64,000 bases of DNA from the NCBI GenBank assembly GCA_036501665.1, contig DASXZW010000060.1:1-64000 (forward strand). Reading direction: 5' to 3'. Of the stretch, positions 1 to 7,212 are shown in pieces. The notes under the pieces were generated by a model. It was given only the letters and a program-made list of their open reading frames with translations, was not told the origin of the DNA and made no database searches. Numbering within the stretch: the first letter of the stretch is position 1; each line of letters opens with the position of its first letter. The position numbers and the translations under genes are program-made. Source of the DNA: DATAUD01 sp036501665. GTDB taxonomy: Bacteria; Verrucomicrobiota; Verrucomicrobiia; Limisphaerales; Palsa-1400.

Positions 1-196
1 TATGAAGGGCAAGAGTGCGATCCACATTGCGCGGGTGTACGCGGGGAGGCGGCGCAATTAGGTGGGGCAGCACTTCTGGGCGCGGGGGTATTGGGTATCG
101 ACTGTCGGCAAGAACGAAGCGGCGGTGCGACGATACATCCAGGACCAGGAGAAGGAAGACCAGCGGTTGGATCAGATGGATCTCAAGCCGCTTTGA
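1..196 (+). pseudogene. tnpA: IS200/IS605-family transposase TnpA, 3' remnant with in-frame stop
   Basis: Read from base 2, the frame gives KGKSAIHIARVYAGRRRN, a TAG stop at 59-61, then VGQHFWARGYWVSTVGKNEA and on to RYIQDQ and a TGA at 194-196. This matches the C-terminal half of IS200-type Y1 single-strand transposases, where the stop replaces what is normally an aromatic residue after the RN pair. The Tyr of the RYIQDQ helix (codon 134-136), the likely catalytic nucleophile, is still present. The N-terminal half with the HUH motif lies off the left edge, so the copy cannot be judged beyond the stop. Because of the TAG it is probably inactive. The family assignment is strong and the inactivity is inferred. 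Confidence 0.85.
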
Positions 197-280
197 GCGG
201 CTCACGATAACAGAAAACCCGCTTTGAGCGGTTCACGCTATCTCAAGCCTCCGGCTCTGCCGGAGGTCGCTGACTTTTAC
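188..280 (+). mobile_element. Putative right end of the IS200-like element with hairpins
   Basis: Downstream of the tnpA stop there are two copies of the 13-bp palindrome CCGCTTTGAGCGG (188-200 and 219-231), each followed by YTCACG. After them comes a perfect 8-bp stem, CCTCCGGC/GCCGGAGG with a TCT loop (248-266), and then GACTTTTAC. IS200/IS605 elements end in a subterminal hairpin recognised by TnpA, so this is most likely the element end. The exact cleavage site cannot be set without a full copy. The end lies about 14 bp before the next start codon, so the insertion probably displaced the native promoter of the hydroxylase gene. Confidence 0.6.
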
Positions 281-293
281 AGAGAGGATATTT

Positions 294-986
294 ATGTTGA
301 TCACGATTCCAGATGTTTTGAGTTCCGATCAGGTCGCGCAGGCGCGAAAGGCGCTCGACCAAGCGGAATGGGTCGATGGCCGCGTCACCGCTGGTCATCA
401 GTCCGCGAAAGCGAAAGACAACGCACAAGTGCCCGAAAGTCATCCCGTCGCGCGGCAACTCGGTGATATGATTCTGGCGGCATTGGGAAAAAACGCGCTT
501 TTCATGGCAGCCGCTTTGCCGGCGCGGGTTTTTCCGCCATTGTTCAACCGTTACTCCGGAGGACAATCTTTCGGCACGCATGTCGATAACGCCATTCGCC
601 AAATCACGGGCACGCCGCACCGGATTCGCACCGATTTATCAGCGACGCTGTTTCTCGGGCCGCCTGAAGAATACGACGGCGGCGAATTGTGCGTCGAAGA
701 CACTTACGGCGTCAAAACGGTCAAGCTTCCCGCCGGCCACATGGTGCTTTATCCTTCGACGAGCCTTCATCATGTGCGCCCTGTGACACGCGGCGCGCGC
801 GTGGCTTCTTTTTTTTGGATCCAAAGCATGGTGCGCGATGACGGGCAACGCTCGCTGCTGTTTGATTTGGACCTGGCCATCCAGCGGCTGAATCGCGAAC
901 TGCCCGAAAATTCAATCGCCGCTCAATGCGCTGTGCAGTTTACAGGCGTTTATCATAACCTTGTCCGGCAGTGGGCGGAGGTCTGA
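294..986 (+). CDS. PKHD-type Fe(II)/2-oxoglutarate hydroxylase (PiuC/YbiX-like)
   Basis: The protein is 230 aa, close to the usual size of the PiuC/YbiX family, whose genes often accompany TonB-dependent siderophore receptors. The facial-triad residues are visible: H96-x-D98 in THVDNA and H159 in LHHVRP. R169 in GARVASFFW is placed to bind 2-oxoglutarate. The start has a good Shine-Dalgarno stretch, AGAGAGGAT, at 281-290. No signal peptide is seen, so it is cytoplasmic. The physiological substrate of the family is not established. The gene sits directly behind the IS200 remnant, and no receptor gene is adjacent in this window. Confidence 0.88.
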   Translation: MLITIPDVLSSDQVAQARKALDQAEWVDGRVTAGHQSAKAKDNAQVPESHPVARQLGDMILAALGKNALFMAAALPARVFPPLFNRYSGGQSFGTHVDNAIRQITGTPHRIRTDLSATLFLGPPEEYDGGELCVEDTYGVKTVKLPAGHMVLYPSTSLHHVRPVTRGARVASFFWIQSMVRDDGQRSLLFDLDLAIQRLNRELPENSIAAQCAVQFTGVYHNLVRQWAEV

Positions 987-1048
987 CCAAAATTTTTTCG
1001 ACGTGACAATCCGGCTTTGTCGTGAGCTATTGGTTTCGACAAAGCCGC

Positions 1049-1891
1049 ATGAAATCAATTCGCAAATTTTTATTTCTTCTGGCGCTCTTCAGCGGCATCG
1101 CCTCAGCGTCCGCAGATAACGGGCTTACGTTGGATCGGCAGGGGCAAATGCTGATCATTCACGGAGCCAATATTCCCGGCGGAGATTTGCAGGTCAATTA
1201 TCTGGAGGCTTATTGCCGCGCGGGTTCCACCGATGCCGACTGGGTCCAACACACGGTCATCCCATTCACAAGTGAGGTGATTTCGATGAGCGCGGACAAG
1301 AAAATTTTGCGGACGCGCGACACACTGGCCGATGGTTTGATCGTCGATCATACGATTACCGCCGGAAAAGATAACGTTGATTTCCGAGTCGTTGCGCGGA
1401 ACCCGACAACGCATCGCTCCGAGGCGCATTGGGCGCAGCCGTGCGTGCGGCTTGGGCCGTTTTCCGGATTCACAAACGCGTTGAACGCGGAAAATCTCAA
1501 CGATTACCTGCCGAAGTGTTTCATTTTTCTTGACGGCCAATTGACGCGGATGCCAACTCGCGATTGGGCGGCGCAGGCGCGCTATACACCGGGCCAGGTA
1601 TGGTGTCCCCAAGGCGTGCCGCGGACTGATGTGAATCCGCGTCCGCTCAGCAAATTAATTCCGAGCAACGGATTGATCGGATGTTTCAGCGCGGATGAGA
1701 AGATGATTTGCGCGAACGCGTGGGACCCTTACCAGGAATTGTTCCAAGGCGTCATTCGCTGCGTTCACGCGGATTTCAGGCTGGGTGGGATTGGAGCAGG
1801 GGAGTCGCGCAGGATTCACGGGAAAATCTACATTGTTCCCAATGATGTACCCGCTTTGCTGAGGCGATACAAAAAGGATTTTCCCGAGTAA
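1049..1891 (+). CDS. Secreted protein of unknown function
   Basis: The protein is 280 aa. An upstream GTG at 1022 would add nine residues, but the ATG at 1049 places a clean signal peptide at the N-terminus (MKSIRKFLFLLALFSGIASA, likely cut after ASA), so I prefer it. The mature part is rich in beta-type alternation and carries a few cysteines (in EAYCRAG, QPCVRLG, KCFIF and WCPQG), which suggests a disulfide-stabilised periplasmic or surface protein. I do not recognise the family. It lies alone between the hydroxylase and a palindromic repeat that separates it from a convergent gene. Confidence 0.7.
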   Translation: MKSIRKFLFLLALFSGIASASADNGLTLDRQGQMLIIHGANIPGGDLQVNYLEAYCRAGSTDADWVQHTVIPFTSEVISMSADKKILRTRDTLADGLIVDHTITAGKDNVDFRVVARNPTTHRSEAHWAQPCVRLGPFSGFTNALNAENLNDYLPKCFIFLDGQLTRMPTRDWAAQARYTPGQVWCPQGVPRTDVNPRPLSKLIPSNGLIGCFSADEKMICANAWDPYQELFQGVIRCVHADFRLGGIGAGESRRIHGKIYIVPNDVPALLRRYKKDFPE

Positions 1892-1955
1892 CGTCAGAGC
1901 ATTTTAAATTTAATTGTGTCAGTGTAGGAATGTTACTTCTATTTGACTTTGCTAA

Positions 1956-2054
1956 AGCGGCAGAGGGCTACCGCACTCCACGACGCTTCGCGCGCCTCGT
2001 GGAAGAACTTCGTAACTCGCGTAGCGTCTTGGAGTGCGGCAGCCCTCTGCCGCT
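1956..2054. repeat. Family A palindromic repeat, copy 1
   Basis: A 99-bp element with long terminal inverted arms. The left arm begins GCGGCAGAGGGCTACCGCAC and the right arm ends GCGGCAGCCCTCTGCCGC. The two 36-base arms differ at three positions, with a short unpaired centre of about 27 bases. It lies between convergent genes and would form a strong hairpin in either transcript, so it may act as a bidirectional terminator. Full copies recur at 3181 and 51574 and a half copy at 33093. Confidence 0.85.
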
Positions 2055-2083
2055 GTGCCGCGACTTGAAGCTATGGTTTTTGT

Positions 2084-3124
2084 TCAACCACCCTTGCAGG
2101 ATTTTGCAAGAGGCAGAAATACAAACTGGCTGGCGGCGGCGCTTTGCGAGAGCGATTGATAGTCGTGAATATTGAGTGAAACCCGTTCTCCGCGCGGGAA
2201 AATATTGCCGAAATCATCTGTGACCTGCGCGAGCGGCCCCAGATAAATAACTTGGCTGCGCGCAGTCTTTGGGCGGTGTCCGGGTTTTCGTCCGATCAGA
2301 AGTATTTCGCGCATCTGCACTCCGTCAATCACAAAGTAAGGCGCGGGTGAAAGCTGTTCGTATCGAACCAGCACGAAGCCCGCGCGAATCATCGCCCTCA
2401 TCGGCTCTGCTTCGAGTGGTACGAACTCCACGACGGCGGCTGGGCCAGGAAGATTCAAGCGAATGCCGGTAAAATACTTGTCCGCTGCGAGGCCGTGCAG
2501 GGAAATTTTGCCGCCCGGCCGCAACACGCGATAACTCTCCGCCAGAACGCGATCCAGTTTCGTCGAGGAAGGCGAAAGGTTCGCGGTCCCTTCGAGCACA
2601 ACTCGGTTCACGCTGTTGTCATCATGCGGAATCCGCACAGAAAATGGGTCGGGAATCTGATGCTGCCAAACAACGGGTTCTGTCGCGGGGATCTTAGCAG
2701 TATGAGATGTGTTATTCTCGAAATGAGCATTTGGAGTTTCCTCGTGGTCGTCGTGAAGAATGTAAAACTCCCACAAAACCCGATTGGGATCATGCACCCA
2801 AAATTTGGTTTGCTGCGAGTTGCAGCATTGCACGCCGTCCTCGCGACTTGTCTTGATGCCGGCGGTTTCGAGGCGGGTCTGCATCGCGATCATCGTCTCG
2901 AAATCGCCCAAACGGATACCGAGATGGTTTAACGCGCCTCCGGTGTTTTGACTTCCCGGAATCAACGAGAGCGCCAACGGCGGTTCCTCGATTTCAAATT
3001 TTGCGTAATCCCGAGTTTGCCGCGCCGGTTCGACGCCGAAAAGTTTACTGTAATAGTTGACAGAGGTCGCAATGTCCGCCGTGTTGAGGGAGACATGAAA
3101 TTTTACGGTCTGAGCAGACGGCAT
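2084..3124 (-). CDS. arsI: ArsI/CadI-type C-As lyase domain fused to a methyltransferase-like C-terminus
   Basis: The protein is 346 aa. Residues 5-125 form a vicinal-oxygen-chelate (glyoxalase) domain of the ArsI/CadI type. H10, H67 and E119 fit the family's metal-binding triad, and the VQCC pair (C100, C101) fits the vicinal cysteines that bind trivalent organoarsenicals in ArsI. ArsI enzymes break the C-As bond of methylarsenite aerobically. Residues about 165-345 resemble the second half of a class I SAM methyltransferase (VLAESYRVLRPGGKISLHG, later FVIDGVQMREILL), but no GxGxG SAM-binding motif is visible, so catalysis by that part is doubtful. Most ArsI proteins lack such an extension. 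The gene is bracketed by two family A repeats. Confidence 0.75.
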   Translation of the reverse strand: MPSAQTVKFHVSLNTADIATSVNYYSKLFGVEPARQTRDYAKFEIEEPPLALSLIPGSQNTGGALNHLGIRLGDFETMIAMQTRLETAGIKTSREDGVQCCNSQQTKFWVHDPNRVLWEFYILHDDHEETPNAHFENNTSHTAKIPATEPVVWQHQIPDPFSVRIPHDDNSVNRVVLEGTANLSPSSTKLDRVLAESYRVLRPGGKISLHGLAADKYFTGIRLNLPGPAAVVEFVPLEAEPMRAMIRAGFVLVRYEQLSPAPYFVIDGVQMREILLIGRKPGHRPKTARSQVIYLGPLAQVTDDFGNIFPRGERVSLNIHDYQSLSQSAAASQFVFLPLAKSCKGG

Positions 3125-3180
3125 GGCACCTGAAGCTGTCTAAAATAATATATTTTCGCAACATCGCCCAGAGTTGTCGA

Positions 3181-3284
3181 AAGCGGCAGAGGACTGCCGC
3201 ACTCCAGGACGCTAACGCGAGTCATGAAGTTTTCCTCGTTTAGCGCGAAGCGTCGTGGAGTGCGGCAGTCCTCTGCCGCTTTTA
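3181..3284. repeat. Family A palindromic repeat, copy 2
   Basis: A 104-bp element with inverted arms starting AAGCGGCAGAGGACTGCCGC and ending GCGGCAGTCCTCTGCCGCTT. It has the same architecture as the copies at 1956 and 51574. It lies between the start of the ArsI-like gene and the end of the PhyH gene; both genes run on the minus strand. Confidence 0.85.
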
Positions 3285-3346
3285 CAAAAACATCTCGGGA
3301 ATGCTTTGAGTTATGGTTACAGCTCATTTTAAAATGCCCCGGGCTT

Positions 3347-4138
3347 TCAGCGAAAGAATGTGTTCACTTTGCCGTATTCGGCATAACGGTCCTTGAGCCA
3401 TTGATGAAACTCGACGTAGTGCTTCTCGCGCTGTTCGCCGCCGTCGCTCAAGGCGTTGTAGCTGAGATAGAGCAGGCGGCGAAATTGATTGGACCGGTTC
3501 GGCTCGGAGCGATGCGGCGTGTAACCCGAAAAAATTCCAATGTCGCCAGGGTTTAAGTCAAGCATTACTCCTGTTGACGAGGTCACAGTCTCGGCAGGCA
3601 ATTCATGATACATCCCGTCGCGCGCCGTCAGGCAGCCGCGCTGGTGAAAACCGGGAAAAACTTCGGTCGCTCCATTGGTCGCGTCGGCAGGATCAATGGC
3701 CACGATCACCGTGACAAAACTCGTTGGAAACGTCTTCCACGAAATGTAATCCTGATGCAACGCGTATCCCTTCGCGCCCGGCGACTTGAAGATCAGCTTG
3801 TCCTTGAACAGGCAGGCCGGCTCGCCGTAAAGCGCGGCGACGGCGTCAAGAATGCGCGAATCCCTCGCAACCTTTCCGCACGGCTCACTGATGTCAATTA
3901 CAGGATCAAAACAATCGAACCGGCACTCTCCCGTCGCGGCGCAATCCTGCCAGCGGCAACGAATGTTGTCGGGATCCATCAAATCCTTGCGTTCCAGCAA
4001 AATCTTTGCCTCGTCGGCCAATTCAGAGATTTCCTCATTTCCGAAAACTCCGCGCAGGATCAAAAAACCGTTGCGATGGTATTGTTGGATTTGAGTTTGG
4101 TTGGGGCCAGCGAACATTGTTGGGTTTTCTGTTTTCAT
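3347..4138 (-). CDS. Phytanoyl-CoA dioxygenase (PhyH) family protein
   Basis: The protein is 263 aa from the ATG at 4138. An upstream TTG at 4198 would overlap the neighbouring pseudopilin and is unlikely. The Fe(II)/2-oxoglutarate facial triad is visible: H128-x-D130 in ALHQDYISW and H209 in YTPHRSEPN, with R220 or R221 as the likely 2-oxoglutarate anchor. Bacterial PhyH proteins hydroxylate diverse small molecules, so the substrate cannot be named. The N-terminal YHRNGFLILRGVF is the classic opening of this family. The gene follows the pseudopilin by about 20 bp on the same strand and may share its transcript. Confidence 0.88.
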   Translation of the reverse strand: MKTENPTMFAGPNQTQIQQYHRNGFLILRGVFGNEEISELADEAKILLERKDLMDPDNIRCRWQDCAATGECRFDCFDPVIDISEPCGKVARDSRILDAVAALYGEPACLFKDKLIFKSPGAKGYALHQDYISWKTFPTSFVTVIVAIDPADATNGATEVFPGFHQRGCLTARDGMYHELPAETVTSSTGVMLDLNPGDIGIFSGYTPHRSEPNRSNQFRRLLYLSYNALSDGGEQREKHYVEFHQWLKDRYAEYGKVNTFFR

Positions 4139-4157
4139 CGGACTGGGAGTAAAACGG

Positions 4158-4940
4158 TCAAGGATCGGCCCGCTCGAAGACGGAAAGAATTGTTCCAAAA
4201 ATCACAGAGGGGTCGATGTTATCGCCGAGAGTCACGGTAAAGCGGCCGTTTGTGTTTTGGCGCGCTTCGGTGTGGCCGTCCGCGTAAAGAATGCTGCAGT
4301 ACAATTGCCGGTGATGCGTGCTCGGTTTCACGTTGTATGGCGCCAACGCGGGTGAGCAGAGGAATTGCGTGTCCATCGCCAGTGCGCGGATCGGCTGGCC
4401 GTTGCGGTTGATCCCAAGGTTGTCAAGCGAAAGGTGGGTTGGGACAAATGGATTTGCAAGGTTGTCCGACAATGACGTGTTGCCACCGTCCCGATAATAA
4501 TAACCGCTCTGCGCCTGTCCCTTTCCGACTTGCGCAAGCTGCCCGTCGCTGTCGATCCCCTGGTCGCTGCTGGGACAAAACAGCACCTTCGGCTGGGTCG
4601 CGAGATATGATTGCAGGAGCAGGCCCAACCCCGCAGGCGCGCCATTTCCGAGCGAGATCAAGCTGGTCGGCGCGCCCGTTGACGGATAAAGATCAAACGG
4701 GCTTGTAACCGGGGGAGCTTTCGGGCCGTACGGAATTTTCCCCGAGTTATCGTCAGAGTAAGCGCGAATCGCGATGCCGACCTGCCGGAGGTTCGACAGG
4801 CAAACAGTTCCATTGCTTCGCTCCTTTGCCGAACTGAGCGCCGGCAACAGCAGCGCGGCCAAAATCGCGACTATGGCAATCACCACCAGCAACTCGATAA
4901 GAGTAAAAGCTGCCGAGGGTGAATGCCGCCGCGTTGTCAT
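4158..4940 (-). CDS. Type II secretion pseudopilin-like protein (prepilin N-terminus, DGH motif)
   Basis: The protein is 260 aa. It begins with a short basic leader, then AAFTLIELLVVIAIVAILAA, the class III prepilin cleavage/methylation signal and hydrophobic spine. Near the C-terminus YADGHTEARQN carries the DGH motif common in the expanded pseudopilin families of Planctomycetes and Verrucomicrobia. Its ATG overlaps the TGA of the upstream 550-aa secreted protein (ATGA, 4937-4940), so the two are translationally coupled. It is expected to be processed by prepilin peptidase and held in the inner membrane or periplasm. Its specific role is unknown. Confidence 0.88.
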   Translation of the reverse strand: MTTRRHSPSAAFTLIELLVVIAIVAILAALLLPALSSAKERSNGTVCLSNLRQVGIAIRAYSDDNSGKIPYGPKAPPVTSPFDLYPSTGAPTSLISLGNGAPAGLGLLLQSYLATQPKVLFCPSSDQGIDSDGQLAQVGKGQAQSGYYYRDGGNTSLSDNLANPFVPTHLSLDNLGINRNGQPIRALAMDTQFLCSPALAPYNVKPSTHHRQLYCSILYADGHTEARQNTNGRFTVTLGDNIDPSVIFGTILSVFERADP

Positions 4941-6589
4941 TGGCCATTTTTTGAAACGCCAAGCTGCCGCGCGGTGTAGTATCGCTGGGCCAGACTCGTT
5001 TGCTTGTCGGTAAATGTGATGTTTCCCGTCACGTTAACTATGGTGCCCAGGCTCGTCCATTGGTGGACAGGCAACGTCAGATCGGTGGTGCCGAGAATTT
5101 GGTAGGAAGCGCCAGGTTCGCCAGTCAGGTTGAGTTGGAACTGACCATCAGCGGTAGCGGTCCCGCTGGGCAAATTCAGAGCCGTCGTATCGACCAGCCG
5201 GACATTGTCCACGTCCCAGAACCCGCCCGCGTTGGTGAAGCTTGTCGTGGAAACAATCTCGATTCCAATACCCTGGCCGGCCCACGGATCAGTAGGTTTG
5301 ACTCCAGGAATGCTCACGGAGAAATCGCTCAGCAAGGTCAGGTTTGTAAAGACGTTTGTGTTGTACGTCACTGTCGTCGCGCCAATTGTGACGATGTTGC
5401 TCGCAGCGTCGCGGTAATAAAGGCTCAGTTGAAGCGTGGTGCCGGGAGTCAGCGGTTCATCACTGCTTCCGGTCAGGGCAACCGTCAGCGTGTAGGCCTT
5501 GCCGACTAGATAAGTGGCGTTCAACGCATGGTCCGGCGCGGTGTTGAAACCCCCAATGGTATTATAATCCTGCAAAAGTCCCGCAGCCGGATAAGCGGTT
5601 ACGAACGACGCTTGAATTCCATTCATGTTGCTGATGTAACTTGCCGGAGATGGAAGGTTGAAAAAGGTTCCCACAAGCTCGAACCACGGCGTGCCGAAAT
5701 TGTTGGTGGGATTGTAGTCCTCCGGTTGGGGCGTTTCCTGCCACTCATCCACCTCGGCTGTGGCGTAAGGAAAAGATTGCGCCACTGCCGGCGCTTCAAA
5801 AGAAAAATTCGGAACGTAAACGCTCTCTGTCAAACGGACATTGTCAACGTCCCAAAATCCGCCCGCATTGGTGAGACTGGTCGTGGAAATAATCTCAATG
5901 CCAATGTTTTTTCCGGCCCAGGGATCGGTCGCTTTGACTCCGGGAACCTGCACTTGGTAATCCAGGATCCTCGTTAAATCCACGAAAACGTTCGTGTCAT
6001 AAACAACGTTTGTCTGTGCAACAGTGACGATGTTGTTGGAGGGGTCGCGGTAATAAAGGCTGAGCTGGAGCGTGGTGCCCTGAGTCAACGGTTCGTCCGT
6101 GCTTCCAGTCAAACCTACCGTTAAGTTGTAAGCCATTCCTACCTGGTACGTCGCGTTAAACGAATGGTCGGGAGCGGAGTTGGTCCCGCCGATGGAATTA
6201 TCATCCTGAAAAATCCCGGCTCCCGGATAACCCGTCAAAAAGGCCGCCTGGACGCCGTCCAGATTTTCAATATAAGTCCCCGGAAATGGAACGTTGTAAA
6301 AACTTCCCACAAGCTCGAACCACGGGGTGCCGAAATTATTGGTCGGATTATAGTCCCCTGGTTGAGGTGTCTCCTGCCACTCGTCAATCTGTGGCGTTGC
6401 GTAAGGGAAATTAGTAGTCACTACGGGCGATTCAAAAGAGAAATTAGGCACGTAAATCTTTCCCGCATGGACGGTGACAGAAAAGCCCGAGATCAATGCT
6501 ACTACTGCCATCATTTTTGTGGCGGCGCCAAAAAGAGACTTGCCTGACAACTTCACGGTGGAAACGCAATCGGATTGAATCATTTTCAT
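4937..6589 (-). CDS. Secreted protein with two tandem ~210-aa domains and a shared C-terminal module
   Basis: The protein is 550 aa. An N-terminal signal region (AVVALISGFSVTVHAG) is followed by two near-copies of one domain, residues about 46-254 and 257-465. Both open with VYVPNFSFE or IYVPNFSFE and contain DEWQETPQP, FGTPWFELVG, TTLQLSLYYRD and GGFWDVDNVRL. The fold suggests a beta-sandwich carbohydrate-binding-like domain, which is inference. Residues about 470-545 form a separate module (GQFQLNLTGEPGASYQI ... FTDKQ ... RYYTAR) that also ends the two LRR proteins in this window. The gene is coupled by an ATGA overlap to the pseudopilin gene. The duplication is evident at DNA level as well. 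Confidence 0.8.
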   Translation of the reverse strand: MKMIQSDCVSTVKLSGKSLFGAATKMMAVVALISGFSVTVHAGKIYVPNFSFESPVVTTNFPYATPQIDEWQETPQPGDYNPTNNFGTPWFELVGSFYNVPFPGTYIENLDGVQAAFLTGYPGAGIFQDDNSIGGTNSAPDHSFNATYQVGMAYNLTVGLTGSTDEPLTQGTTLQLSLYYRDPSNNIVTVAQTNVVYDTNVFVDLTRILDYQVQVPGVKATDPWAGKNIGIEIISTTSLTNAGGFWDVDNVRLTESVYVPNFSFEAPAVAQSFPYATAEVDEWQETPQPEDYNPTNNFGTPWFELVGTFFNLPSPASYISNMNGIQASFVTAYPAAGLLQDYNTIGGFNTAPDHALNATYLVGKAYTLTVALTGSSDEPLTPGTTLQLSLYYRDAASNIVTIGATTVTYNTNVFTNLTLLSDFSVSIPGVKPTDPWAGQGIGIEIVSTTSFTNAGGFWDVDNVRLVDTTALNLPSGTATADGQFQLNLTGEPGASYQILGTTDLTLPVHQWTSLGTIVNVTGNITFTDKQTSLAQRYYTARQLGVSKNGQ

Positions 6590-6684
6590 CGGTTATTGAG
6601 AGTTATCTTATCTAATCAAACCCACTTCAAATATTGGCGCGCCATCAAATCGCGCTTTTGCGCAACCCGCCATAGTCGTTAAAA

Positions 6685-6708
6685 ATACATGCGCAAGTGT
6701 GCATGTAT
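6685..6708. promoter_or_regulatory. Perfect 8-8-8 inverted repeat, candidate operator
   Basis: ATACATGC, an 8-base spacer, then GCATGTAT form a perfect inverted repeat. It sits between the end of the ArsR-type gene and the start of the 550-aa protein gene, about 96 bp upstream of the latter. Dyads of this spacing are typical of winged-helix dimer operators, and an ArsR-family gene is adjacent. There is no U-tract to suggest a terminator. The regulatory role is inferred. Confidence 0.45.
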
Positions 6709-6757
6709 CGCCCGATGACGCAAGCATTTTTCATCCGCACTACTGACGCAAAGCCCT

Positions 6758-7069
6758 TCACTTCGATTCATTTTCGAACCGAAACACGCAACAGCCCAAA
6801 TCCAGTTGCTTCCCGCCGCCAGCCATCTTGCGCCGGAACGCCGGCAAAATTTCGCAATGCACGTGCTTCCCGCGCTTGCTCGCGCTAATGATTCCCGCGT
6901 CCCGCAAAACGCGCACATGCTTTGAGACATTATATTGCGTCGCCTTGAGCCGGGAGCCAATCTCGCCGACGGTCAACTCTCCGCCGAGCAACTCCTGTAC
7001 GATTTGCCATCGGGTCTCGCTCGCGAGCGCCTTGAGAAACGGCGCGCAATTTCCAGATTCAGTTGTCAT
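6758..7069 (-). CDS. ArsR-family transcriptional regulator
   Basis: The protein is 103 aa, normal for the family. The winged helix-turn-helix is clear: ALASETRWQIVQELL, then ELTVGEIGSRL and YNVSKHVRVLRDAG (recognition helix), then the wing ISASKRGKHVHCEI. The metal-binding ELCVCDL motif of ArsR/SmtB is absent, and the only cysteines are scattered, so it may be a non-metal member sensing another signal. It is divergent from the GH28-like gene (143 bp between them) and upstream of the secreted-protein/pseudopilin pair on the same strand. A dyad just downstream (6685-6708) could be its binding site. Confidence 0.88.
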   Translation of the reverse strand: MTTESGNCAPFLKALASETRWQIVQELLGGELTVGEIGSRLKATQYNVSKHVRVLRDAGIISASKRGKHVHCEILPAFRRKMAGGGKQLDLGCCVFRFENESK

Positions 7070-7212
7070 TTACAGCTTTGCACTCGATCATAGGTTAGTT
7101 ATCCGTGCCCAATTTGCAAGGAGTTGCTCAATCGTTCCTGGCTCTGCTCTGCTATCGAGGCCTCAATAATTCAGCTTGACCGCAGGGCGAATTCCCGGAA
7201 CTTCAGTCCCGC

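Noticed and set aside
1930..2175. Open frame through the first family A repeat and beyond.
   Set aside because: It is an artefact of the palindrome; similar frames occur at the other copies, and no family similarity is seen.
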